This document shows, piece by piece, positions 44,686-54,520 of a stretch of 64,000 nt of DNA. The stretch spans positions 248,001 through 312,000 of the forward strand of contig CANNGA010000003.1 of NCBI GenBank assembly GCA_947504035.1, given 5' to 3'. The position numbers and the translations under genes are program-made. The DNA is from an uncultured Flavobacteriaceae bacterium (GTDB taxonomy: Bacteria; Bacteroidota; Bacteroidia; Flavobacteriales; Flavobacteriaceae). Under the pieces are notes generated by a model. That model was not told the DNA's origin. It did not search any database and saw nothing but the letters and a program-made list of their open reading frames with translations. How positions within the stretch are numbered: position 1 is the stretch's first letter; each line of letters opens with the position of its first letter.

Positions 44686-46326
44686 ATGAAAAGAAGAGAC
44701 TTTATACGATTATCCTCGGCAGCATCGGCATTAGCCTTAACCCCTCTGGAGCTGCAAGCTGCTTTAAAATCATTCATGCCATTTGCCAACTGTCCAGATA
44801 TTTCTAACCGCAAATTAGTACTTATCAATCTCGCTGGGGCCAATGATGGCTTAAACACAGTTATCCCCATCAATCAATACGACACCTACAGTAATTTAAG
44901 GCCTAACATAAAAGTCCCTAATACGGGCAACTCCAAGTTTATTACGCTCGACACAACCTTGACAGACCAGCAACAAATAGGTTTAAACCCTGCGCTTGTA
45001 GGCTTTAAATCGTTGTATGATGAAGGGATTTTAAGAATTATGCAATCGGTAGGGTACCCGTCTCAAAATAAAAGTCATTTTAAATCTACAGACCTCTACC
45101 TTACAGGAAACGATGGCAACAGCTTGCTTAATGGCGCCGATACAGGATGGATTGGTCGTTTTATGGAATTGTATTATGCCGATTTAATATTAGAAACCTT
45201 CCCCTTGGCTGTAGAAATAGGCTCTAACAAAACCTCTTTAGGCTTTCATGCAGAAGAAGCCCATGGCTTGTCTTTAAACATTACAGGGCAAGATCCTTCT
45301 GGATTTTATTCGGTTTTAAATGGTCTTGGAGGTGTCCCACCACAGCACCTACCAGATTCTGATTATGGCAAACAATTGGAGTTTATTAATAATACCGATA
45401 GTTTATCGAATACGTATGCCAATGCTATTTCAACGGCATTTAATGCTGGCACTAATGGCGCAAGTTATCCAGATACCGATTTATCTAACCAACTCAAAAC
45501 GGTAGCGCGTCTTATTAGTGGCGACCTAGGTTCTAAAGTCTATATGGTGCGTATTTCTGGTTTTGATACTCACAATGCCCAAGTGCAAGGCCTTGGAGAT
45601 GTTACGGGTAGACACCACGATCTACTCACAGAACTTTCTGAAGCTATTAAAGCATTTACGACCGATTTAAAACGTCAACATTTAGATGAAGACATCGTAG
45701 GCTTAACATTTTCTGAATTTGGTAGAAAAGCTAAAGAGAATGGCAATTTTGGCACAGACCATGGCGAAATTGCACCTATGTTTGTATTTGGTACCCCCGT
45801 TCATGGCGGCGTTTCGGGAACCAACCCTGATTTAACAGAAGCCACGGCTAACAACAACTACCAAATACAGACGGTACAGCACGACTATAGACAAACCTTC
45901 GCTACGCTCTTACAAGACTTTATTGGTGCTGACAATGCTGTGATAGATGCCGCTTTTTTTAATCATACCTTAAATGATAGTTTTACCAATCAAAAAGTAG
46001 ATACACTTATAAAAGACGAATTTTCTATCGCGACCAACTGTACAGTGTTATCTCTCGCAGACAGTGCTTCTTTAAATAAGACATGGACCATTCATCCTAA
46101 CCCATTTAGCTCAGAAATTAATATAAGTACTGCTGCGCAAGGCGTTAGTACGGTATCCTTTCAAATTTTTAATGCTTCTGGTGTGCTTTTAATGGAAACA
46201 ACAGAAACCTTAGATGCCAATACCTTTACCCTAGGTTTAAAACACCTATCAAGTGGAATCTATTTTTTCCAAACCACTATCGCAAATAGTAATCGCAAAG
46301 AAATACATAAACTCATTAAGCTTTAA
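44686..46326 (+). CDS. DUF1501 family protein with T9SS sorting domain
   Basis: A 546-residue exported protein. The N-terminus is a twin-arginine-type signal (MKRRDFIRLSSAASALAL) and the body is DUF1501, a sulfatase-like fold family with LVLINLAGANDGLN, GFDTHNAQV and FSEFGRKAKENGNFGTDHG. The last 75 residues are a type IX sorting domain (WTIHPNPFSSEINIS, LSSGIYFFQT, HKLIKL). A Tat signal followed by T9SS export implies folding in the cytoplasm before transport, which is notable. It is the probable surface output of the locus. The substrate of DUF1501 proteins is unknown. Confidence 0.9.
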   Translation: MKRRDFIRLSSAASALALTPLELQAALKSFMPFANCPDISNRKLVLINLAGANDGLNTVIPINQYDTYSNLRPNIKVPNTGNSKFITLDTTLTDQQQIGLNPALVGFKSLYDEGILRIMQSVGYPSQNKSHFKSTDLYLTGNDGNSLLNGADTGWIGRFMELYYADLILETFPLAVEIGSNKTSLGFHAEEAHGLSLNITGQDPSGFYSVLNGLGGVPPQHLPDSDYGKQLEFINNTDSLSNTYANAISTAFNAGTNGASYPDTDLSNQLKTVARLISGDLGSKVYMVRISGFDTHNAQVQGLGDVTGRHHDLLTELSEAIKAFTTDLKRQHLDEDIVGLTFSEFGRKAKENGNFGTDHGEIAPMFVFGTPVHGGVSGTNPDLTEATANNNYQIQTVQHDYRQTFATLLQDFIGADNAVIDAAFFNHTLNDSFTNQKVDTLIKDEFSIATNCTVLSLADSASLNKTWTIHPNPFSSEINISTAAQGVSTVSFQIFNASGVLLMETTETLDANTFTLGLKHLSSGIYFFQTTIANSNRKEIHKLIKL

Positions 46327-46342
46327 ACACAGTAAGGCTAAT

Positions 46343-48121
46343 TTACATACGCTCTGGCACATTAATTCCTAATATACCAAAGGCATTTTTAATCGTTTGT
46401 GCTACCACATGAGATAGTACGATTCTAAATTGTTTTTCGTCGGCTTCATCGGCACCGAGTATAGAAACGTTTTGATAAAATGAATTAAAGCCCTTAACCA
46501 AATCGTAAGTGTAATTAGCGATCAATGCTGGGCTATGTTGACTGGCTGCTTGCTGTACAACTTCTGGAAATACCTGTAAGTGTTTGATAAGCTCGCGCTC
46601 TTTATCATGTAATACTAAAGTTGTATTGATACGATTTGTTTCTGTATCTGCTTTTCGTAAAATCGATTGAATTCTAGCATAAGTATACTGAATAAAAGGC
46701 CCTGTATTCCCCTGAAAATCGATAGAATCTTTAGGATCGAACAAAATACGCTTTTTAGGATCTACCTTTAAAATGTAATACTTCAAAGCGCCTAAACCTA
46801 TGGTTTTATATAAGGCTTTCTTCTCCTCTACAGAATAGCCATCTAATTTGCCCAATTCTTCTGAAATCTCTTCAGCCGTTTTGGCCATCTCATCTATTAA
46901 ATCATCAGCATCGACCACAGTACCTTCGCGACTCTTCATTTTTCCGCTAGGTAAATCTACCATACCATAACTTAAATGGTATAGGTGTTTTGCCCATTCG
47001 AAACCTAATTTTTTCAAAATTAAAAACAAGACTTTAAAATGATAGTCTTGTTCATTCCCTACAGTATACACCATCCCACCAACATCATCATGATCTTTAA
47101 TACGTTGTATGGCAGTCCCGATATCTTGGGTCATGTAAACGGCTGTACCATCAGCACGCAGTACAATCTTTTTATCCAAACCTTCATCTGTTAAATCGCA
47201 CCATACCGAACCATCGGCTTCCTTAACAAAAACGCCTGTCTTTAAACCTTCTGTAACAAATTCTTTCCCTAATAAATAGGTTTCACTCTCGTAATACAAG
47301 GCATCGAAATCAACACCTAAGTTTTTATAGGTTTCCTCAAAACCTGTATACACCCAGCCGTTCATGGTTTTCCAAAGGCTAACCACAGCTTCATCTCCCG
47401 CTTCCCATTGTCTTAGCATAGCTTGTGCCTCAAGTAATAGAGGGGCTTGTTTTTTAGCCGTTTCTTCAGTATGTCCTTCTGCAACTAAACGTGCGATCTC
47501 TTTTTTATACTCTTGGTCAAACTTCACATAGTAGTTCCCTACCAATTTATCCCCCTTTAATCCTGTGGTTTCAGGAGTTTCACCATGTCCAAAACGTTGC
47601 CAGGCCAACATACTTTTACAAATATGAATGCCTCTGTCGTTTATAATTTGGGTTTTATAGACCTTTTGTCCAGAAGCCTTTAAGATTTCAGCAACACTAT
47701 AGCCTAAGAGGTTGTTTCTAATATGCCCAAGATGTAACGGTTTGTTCGTGTTAGGCGATGAGTATTCGACCATAACAGCTTTATCTGAAGCTTTTGGTTT
47801 GGCAAAACCATAGTCGGTAATGCCACGTATACCTTCAAAAAAGTTAAGATAATAACTGTCACTTATTTCTATATTTAAAAACCCCTTAACAACATTGTAG
47901 CCTTTAACATCTTCAACATTAGCGACCAAATAGGTCCCTATTTGCTCTCCTATTTGCACAGGATTGCCTTTTACAAAACGTAACATAGGAAAAACCACTA
48001 CAGTGATATCTCCAGCAAACTCTTTTCGCGTAGCTTGAAATTCAACAGATTCTAATTCGATTTGATACGCCTCTAAAACGGCTTGTTTTACGTGATGTGA
48101 TATGCTATTTTGAAGTTCCAT
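46343..48121 (-). CDS. argS: Arginyl-tRNA synthetase
   Basis: A 592-residue class I synthetase that charges tRNA-Arg. Recognised are the N-terminal Add1 domain, the HIGH-type motif HLGHIRNN (about 118) and the KMSKS-equivalent GKMKSREG (about 390). The C-terminal anticodon-binding DALR domain ends GILGINVPERM. The longest frame starts at 48154. The ATG at 48121 (MELQNSISHHVKQ) is preferred because it fits the family and because a TATCTTTG box lies between the two. It ends 16 bases from the convergent DUF1501 stop with no clear terminator between them. Confidence 0.96.
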   Translation of the reverse strand: MELQNSISHHVKQAVLEAYQIELESVEFQATRKEFAGDITVVVFPMLRFVKGNPVQIGEQIGTYLVANVEDVKGYNVVKGFLNIEISDSYYLNFFEGIRGITDYGFAKPKASDKAVMVEYSSPNTNKPLHLGHIRNNLLGYSVAEILKASGQKVYKTQIINDRGIHICKSMLAWQRFGHGETPETTGLKGDKLVGNYYVKFDQEYKKEIARLVAEGHTEETAKKQAPLLLEAQAMLRQWEAGDEAVVSLWKTMNGWVYTGFEETYKNLGVDFDALYYESETYLLGKEFVTEGLKTGVFVKEADGSVWCDLTDEGLDKKIVLRADGTAVYMTQDIGTAIQRIKDHDDVGGMVYTVGNEQDYHFKVLFLILKKLGFEWAKHLYHLSYGMVDLPSGKMKSREGTVVDADDLIDEMAKTAEEISEELGKLDGYSVEEKKALYKTIGLGALKYYILKVDPKKRILFDPKDSIDFQGNTGPFIQYTYARIQSILRKADTETNRINTTLVLHDKERELIKHLQVFPEVVQQAASQHSPALIANYTYDLVKGFNSFYQNVSILGADEADEKQFRIVLSHVVAQTIKNAFGILGINVPERM

Positions 48122-48142
48122 ATGTCCTAAAGTATTGGCTGG

Positions 48143-48150
48143 CAAAGATA
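48143..48150 (-). promoter_or_regulatory. -7 promoter element TATCTTTG of argS
   Basis: The minus strand reads TATCTTTG, an exact TAnnTTTG match, 21 bases before the ATG at 48121. TTAG lies 19 bases upstream as a weak -33 box. It places the upstream ATG before the transcription start. Confidence 0.6.
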
Positions 48151-48503
48151 GCAAGATTTTAATGTTTTACTAATAAATCATTATGTGCTTAAATAATTCT
48201 TTTTACGTAATAAAAAAGCTACCTAACAGGCTCGTTTCTAATTTTTTAACTCTATTTAAGGGGTACGCTTACCCTTCCAAAGCGTGTCGTTTTTCTATGT
48301 TTTGTGCACTTCATCTATTCGTCGATTTTTTATTAAAAATCAACACGCTCTTAATCTAATTTATTGGTAGAAAAACCTAAAAATTAGATTTTAAAAACAC
48401 TTTTTGCAATTTTTGTTCATAAGCTATTTATCAAAAAATACCAACTTGTTAAATTAACCTAAACACCAGAATCTTGGTTTCCCTCGATCAAGCTTCTGTA
48501 GTG

Positions 48504-48523
48504 ATAGTCTTTTAATAGACTAT
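48504..48523 (+). promoter_or_regulatory. Inverted repeat upstream of the TPR histidine kinase gene
   Basis: ATAGTCT (48504-48510) and AGACTAT (48517-48523) form a perfect 7-base inverted repeat with a six-base spacer, 13 bases before the ATG at 48537. It could be an operator or an mRNA hairpin near the ribosome-binding region. No T tract follows. Confidence 0.35.
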
Positions 48524-48536
48524 AATCAAGCATAAT

Positions 48537-50618
48537 ATGAGGAGATTATTTACTCTCGCTATATACTTTTTAGTCACTTTTGGTTTTTCTCAAACCAGAG
48601 AACTAGACAGTCTTTCTATAGAATTGGCTTTTAAAACTGTCGATTCACTGAAGGTAGATACCTCTTTGCAAATTATTGAAAAGTTATACCACCAAAAAGA
48701 TTACAACCGCGCTTTAAAGTACATCCTACAAAGTGAAAAGCTTTCTTCTGAAATTCATTATCTTAAAGGTATAGCTGGTACTACGTATTACAAAGCTTTA
48801 ATTTATGCTGAAAAAGAGGACTATATTAATGCGATGGCAGGCTATACTAAAGCAAAAGCTTTATTTAAGCAGCTAAACGATACGGTAAGTATTGCCAAGA
48901 TTAATAACAGCATAGGTTTGATTGAAATGCAACGTGGCAATTTTGATAAAGGCCTCAAATATGTGCTTTCTGCTATAGAGGAATTAGAACACACAGGACT
49001 TCGCCAAGAGCTGCGCTATGCTTATGCCAGTTTAGGGCAAACTTATTACGAAATAAACGATTTTAATAAAGCGATAGAATACAATTTAAAAGCACTTGAA
49101 ATTCAAAAGTTTCTTAATGATCGTATTGGCATATACAATTCAAACTTACTCCTAGCAAAATTGTACTCTAAAACTAGAGAACACAGAAAAGCCATTCGAT
49201 TTTACGAACAGGTATTACGCAGCAGTAATGGTAAAACAGACTCTATACAAAGAAATGTACTGCCTAAACTAGGTGGAGAGTATCTCGAATTTAATGATTA
49301 TAAATCGGCTACAAAACACCTTTTAAAAGGTTTAAGACTTAATAGACGGCATAACGACAGGGCTAATTTAGTCGTCACTTTAACTAATTTAGGTCGCCTA
49401 AATCTTAATGAAGGGCGTTTAAAAACAGCCGAAAAACAATTGCTTGAAGCGGGGGGACTAGCTCAAAAATTAAACCACAAAGAGGGGCTTTTAAAGTACT
49501 ACCAATTGATGAAAACTTTAGACTCTACTAGACATAAATTTGACCGTGCCTTTACATGGCAACGCAACTATTACACTCTAAAAGAGCAAATCGCTCAATC
49601 TAAGGTTAAACCTATAGTAAAACAATCTATAACGGTGGCTCCAAGCACTATCGAAGCACCTAAACAGACATCTCACATCGTTAGTGCATTAGCGCCTATT
49701 GCTGTTTCGCCTAGAATTGAAAATGGTATTATAGACAAATTAAAGAAATTCCAATTTTTATTTTATGCTGTACTAGGCATTTTAGCTATTGTATCTATAT
49801 TTTTAGTACTCGTGTATACCAAGCGTAACAACAGCTTAAAATACACGCAAGAACTGGAGGACAAAAATTTAAAAATACAATTGCAAAATGAAGCTTTTGT
49901 AGAGCAAACGAAGCATTTAGAAAACGTAAACAATGTTAAGGATAAATTGTTTTCTATCGTTTCGCACGATTTAAAAGACTCTTTATCTTCTATTAATGGA
50001 TTTATTGATTTGTTAAAGGACGGCTCTTTATCGCGAGAAGAATTCGATAATTTAATTCCAGAGTTGAGTGAAAACGCCAATAATGCCTCTTTGCTTTTAT
50101 TCAACCTTTTAAACTGGTCTAAATCTCAAATGCAATCGCTTAAACCAAGTCCGAGTTTATTTGATGTACAAGAAGTCTTTGAAGAAAAGATCAAACTTAT
50201 AGAGCAGCGTTTAGAAAATAAAGGCATTAAATTAGTTGATCATTCCCTGCGTGATTTTGCTTATGCCGACAGAAGTATGTTTGAAATTATCATACAGAAC
50301 CTACTGGCCAATGCCTTGAAGTTTTCTAGAAAAGGAGATGCTGTGACCATTTCGAATCATATTAGTAATGGCAGTTGCATTGTTAGCATTGCAGACACAG
50401 GTGTTGGGATCTCGAAAAAGAGTATGGAAAAGCTTTTTAAACGAAATGGCGCTCATTCTACAATGGGTACCAACAATGAAAAAGGGACAGGTCTAGGCCT
50501 TTCTATTTGTAAAGAATTGGTAGAGTTAAACGATGGCAAAATTTGGGTAGAAAGTACACCTAATATCGGCAGTACCTTTTTTGTACAGTTGCCTAAATCT
50601 AAAACTAAAGCCAGTTAA
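48537..50618 (+). CDS. Sensor histidine kinase with periplasmic TPR domain
   Basis: A 693-residue membrane kinase. After a signal peptide, about ten tetratricopeptide repeats (about 40-350, for example KALKYILQSEKL, YNRALKY, AKALFKQLND) form the sensor. A membrane helix (about 407-427) and a coiled coil lead to the HisKA region with SHDLKDSLSSING (phospho-His about 475). An HATPase domain follows, with NLLANALKFSRKG and GTGLGLSICKELVE. There is no receiver or DNA-binding domain, so the partner response regulator is encoded elsewhere. TPR kinases of this layout are common in Bacteroidota and their signals are mostly unknown. Its stop codon overlaps that of the convergent ctlX gene in a shared TTAA. 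Confidence 0.93.
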   Translation: MRRLFTLAIYFLVTFGFSQTRELDSLSIELAFKTVDSLKVDTSLQIIEKLYHQKDYNRALKYILQSEKLSSEIHYLKGIAGTTYYKALIYAEKEDYINAMAGYTKAKALFKQLNDTVSIAKINNSIGLIEMQRGNFDKGLKYVLSAIEELEHTGLRQELRYAYASLGQTYYEINDFNKAIEYNLKALEIQKFLNDRIGIYNSNLLLAKLYSKTREHRKAIRFYEQVLRSSNGKTDSIQRNVLPKLGGEYLEFNDYKSATKHLLKGLRLNRRHNDRANLVVTLTNLGRLNLNEGRLKTAEKQLLEAGGLAQKLNHKEGLLKYYQLMKTLDSTRHKFDRAFTWQRNYYTLKEQIAQSKVKPIVKQSITVAPSTIEAPKQTSHIVSALAPIAVSPRIENGIIDKLKKFQFLFYAVLGILAIVSIFLVLVYTKRNNSLKYTQELEDKNLKIQLQNEAFVEQTKHLENVNNVKDKLFSIVSHDLKDSLSSINGFIDLLKDGSLSREEFDNLIPELSENANNASLLLFNLLNWSKSQMQSLKPSPSLFDVQEVFEEKIKLIEQRLENKGIKLVDHSLRDFAYADRSMFEIIIQNLLANALKFSRKGDAVTISNHISNGSCIVSIADTGVGISKKSMEKLFKRNGAHSTMGTNNEKGTGLGLSICKELVELNDGKIWVESTPNIGSTFFVQLPKSKTKAS

Positions 50619-51556
50619 TCTGCTTTTGGAAGAAATACTTCTGCCAGCATACAACGTGCACTCCCGCCCCCATAGGTCTCTATAGTTTCTAAAGGGCTAT
50701 AAAGTATCTCGCAGTGTTTTTCTATATGAAGCACCTGATCTTTAGTTAAAGCCTTATAAGCCGCCGTACTCATTACTAAATAGCGTTTGTTATTAGCGCC
50801 AATAACCTGTAATGCATTTCCCGAAAAAGCGTTGCTTTGCGCTTCTGTAATTGTAATAATAGCTTTCCCATCGTCTTTCAAATGTTTTAAAACCATTTTA
50901 CGCTCTTTTTTATCATCTATAGCACTAGGACAAATAAGCGCAAAGGTCTCTGCGACACTCAACATCACATTGCTATGGTATAATGTTTTACGTTGGCCCT
51001 CTACAGTTTGGTATGCTGAAAACACCACAGGTGTAAATTCAAAATCTTCGCAGAATTCGATAAACAATTCCTCATCAGCTCTTGGTGATAATGCACAATA
51101 GGCTTTCCCGTGCGCTCTGTCTAAAACAACACTTCCTGTGCCTTCTAAAAACACACCATCGTCTTCTGCACTGCTATAGTCTATAACATGCTCTATTTTA
51201 AAACCATCGGTTTCAAGTGTTTCTAAAATAGCCTCCCTGCGTTCTAATCTTCTATTTGGTGCAAACATAGGATATATCCCTACATCGCCATTCTCGTGAA
51301 AAGACACCCAATTGTTAGGAAACACCGCATCTGGAGTTTCTGGATCAGGCGTATCTTCTACCACAATAACGTGTACACCTACGGCTTTTAAACGCGCTAC
51401 AAAGGCATCGAACTCCTGCTGTGCTTTAGCGTTAATAGTACTAGGCAACACATCACCTATGGGGTTCTGATAAAAATTATTAACCGCCGTTTGCGGGTTT
51501 GCTGTAAAACCAACAGGTCTTACCATTAAAATAGAATTTGTAGTATGCTGTGCCAT
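50615..51556 (-). CDS. ctlX: Citrulline/arginine-family amidinohydrolase (CtlX-like)
   Basis: A 313-residue enzyme of the amidinotransferase/arginine deiminase superfamily, closest by motif to the citrulline-degrading CtlX proteins. The substrate-binding segment is DAVFPNNWVSF (about 80), the catalytic His lies in LYHSNVMLS and the catalytic Cys in GGSARCMLAE near the end. The longest frame begins 25 codons earlier, inside the gltA terminator hairpin. The ATG at 51556 (MAQHTTNSILMVRP) is therefore chosen. Alternative functions are arginine deiminase or dimethylarginine hydrolase, because the motif set is shared. It lies directly behind the gltA terminator. Confidence 0.82.
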   Translation of the reverse strand: MAQHTTNSILMVRPVGFTANPQTAVNNFYQNPIGDVLPSTINAKAQQEFDAFVARLKAVGVHVIVVEDTPDPETPDAVFPNNWVSFHENGDVGIYPMFAPNRRLERREAILETLETDGFKIEHVIDYSSAEDDGVFLEGTGSVVLDRAHGKAYCALSPRADEELFIEFCEDFEFTPVVFSAYQTVEGQRKTLYHSNVMLSVAETFALICPSAIDDKKERKMVLKHLKDDGKAIITITEAQSNAFSGNALQVIGANNKRYLVMSTAAYKALTKDQVLHIEKHCEILYSPLETIETYGGGSARCMLAEVFLPKAD

Positions 51557-51579
51557 TTTTAATGGTGTTATAATTACAA

Positions 51580-51615
51580 AAAAAGCCTCATGAATTATCA
51601 TGAAGCTTTTTTTAT
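51580..51615 (-). terminator. Terminator of gltA
   Basis: A hairpin with TCATGA-ATTA-TCATGA as core, extended by GC pairs and A/T runs, gives a stem followed by T on the minus strand. It sits between the gltA stop and the ctlX start. Its presence shows that the longer ctlX reading frame is not used. Confidence 0.75.
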
Positions 51616-51631
51616 AAGATGAAATGGTCAT

Positions 51632-52918
51632 CTATCTCTTTTCTATAGGAGAAAAACCTCTTTCTGTTTCCCCTACGTATAATTGTCTTGGACGCCCTAT
51701 TGGCTCTTTATTTAAACGCATTTCTCTCCATTGTGCGATCCATCCTGGTAAACGTCCTAAAGCAAACATTACTGTAAACATTTCTACAGGAATCCCCATA
51801 GCTCTGTAAATAATACCTGAGTAGAAATCTACGTTTGGATATAATTTTCTATCTACAAAATAAGAATCTTCTAAAGCTTCTTTTTCAAGACCTTTAGCGA
51901 TATCTAAAATAGGATCTTGTACCCCTAAATCTGCTAAAACTTCATCGGCAGCAACTTTAATGATCTTAGCACGAGGATCGAAGTTTTTATAAACGCGGTG
52001 ACCGAAGCCCATTAAACGGAACGGATCACTCTTATCTTTTGCTTTGGCCATGTACTTTTTAGTATCACCACCATCTTCTTTAATCGCTTCTAGCATCTCT
52101 AAAACCGCTTGGTTTGCTCCACCATGTAGTGGGCCCCAAAGCGCTGATATACCTGCTGATAACGATGCAAATAAACCTGCATGAGATGACCCTACAATAC
52201 GTACTGTAGAGGTTGAACAATTTTGCTCGTGGTCTGCATGTAAGATTAATAATTTATCTAAAGCATCTACTACAATTTGATTTTGAGTGTACTCTTCGTT
52301 AGGAACTTTGAACATCATTTTCAAAATGTTCTCTACATAACCTAAGTTTTTATCACCGTAATCTAATGGTAAACCACTTTTCTTACGCATTGTCCATGCC
52401 ACTAACACAGGGAATTTCCCTAATATACGTACTACTGAATTGTACATATCTTCCTCAGATTCTACATCTACAGACTCTGGGTTAAATGCTGTTAAAGCAC
52501 TCGTTAAAGATGATAACACGCCCATAGGGTGTGCTGACTTAGGAAAAGCATCTAAGATTTTCTTAACGTCTTCATCTACGATAGAGTTCTTTTTAATATC
52601 TGCGTGGAATTTGTCTAATTCTGCTTGCGTTGGTAACTCTCCAAAAATAAGTAAGTAAGCAACTTCTAAGAAATCTGCTTTTTCTGCAAGTTCTTCTATA
52701 GAGTAGCCTCTGTATCTTAAAATACCTTTTTCACCATCTAAGAAAGTAACGGCACTTTTACATGATCCTGTGTTTTTATAGCCTGGATCTAGGGTTATAA
52801 GCCCTTTTGTAGCGCCTCTAAGCGCTTTTATATCCATTCCTATTTCATTCTCTGTCCCCTCTATTAAAGGAAACTCATGTTTTTCTCCATTTATTTCTAA
52901 AGTACCGGTATTTGACAT
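51632..52918 (-). CDS. gltA: Citrate synthase
   Basis: A 428-residue type II citrate synthase that condenses acetyl-CoA and oxaloacetate in the TCA cycle. The N-terminal beta domain with the LDPGYKNTGSCKSAV segment is typical of the hexameric, NADH-regulated Gram-negative type. The catalytic residues lie in LHADHEQNCSTSTVR (His about 235) and GFGHRVYKNFDPR (His about 310, Asp after). The gene lies 175 bases after eno on the same strand. Confidence 0.98.
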   Translation of the reverse strand: MSNTGTLEINGEKHEFPLIEGTENEIGMDIKALRGATKGLITLDPGYKNTGSCKSAVTFLDGEKGILRYRGYSIEELAEKADFLEVAYLLIFGELPTQAELDKFHADIKKNSIVDEDVKKILDAFPKSAHPMGVLSSLTSALTAFNPESVDVESEEDMYNSVVRILGKFPVLVAWTMRKKSGLPLDYGDKNLGYVENILKMMFKVPNEEYTQNQIVVDALDKLLILHADHEQNCSTSTVRIVGSSHAGLFASLSAGISALWGPLHGGANQAVLEMLEAIKEDGGDTKKYMAKAKDKSDPFRLMGFGHRVYKNFDPRAKIIKVAADEVLADLGVQDPILDIAKGLEKEALEDSYFVDRKLYPNVDFYSGIIYRAMGIPVEMFTVMFALGRLPGWIAQWREMRLNKEPIGRPRQLYVGETERGFSPIEKR

Positions 52919-53030
52919 CTGATTTTCTTTATATTTTAATTTAAGCGATCGCTAATTTACAAAATCTAAGCTTATTTTAGAAGTCTCTATGCAAAGGTTT
53001 TGTTAATTAATACATTGTTAGTAATTGAAC

Positions 53031-53069
53031 AAAAAAAAAGCAATTACTTAATAGTAATTGCTTTTTTTT
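53031..53069 (-). terminator. Terminator of eno
   Basis: GCAATTACT (53040-53048) and AGTAATTGC (53053-53061) form a 9-pair stem with a TAAT loop. Runs of nine A and eight T extend the stem, so it works on the minus strand just after the eno stop codon. Confidence 0.9.
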
Positions 53070-53093
53070 AAAAAGTCTTAATATTGACTGTTC

Positions 53094-54458
<1,365 letters not shown>

Positions 54459-54520
54459 TTAAATATTCAAATAAAAACTATAACGTTTTAGTAATGTGTC
54501 TAATCTCTAAAAACGGTATC

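Larger units (their letters stand above)
48122..48536. other. Divergent intergenic region between argS and a histidine kinase gene
   Basis: The 415 bases hold the argS promoter at one end and a 7-base inverted repeat just before the kinase gene at the other. The central part is AT-rich and has no gene-like frame or recognised RNA. Confidence 0.55.
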
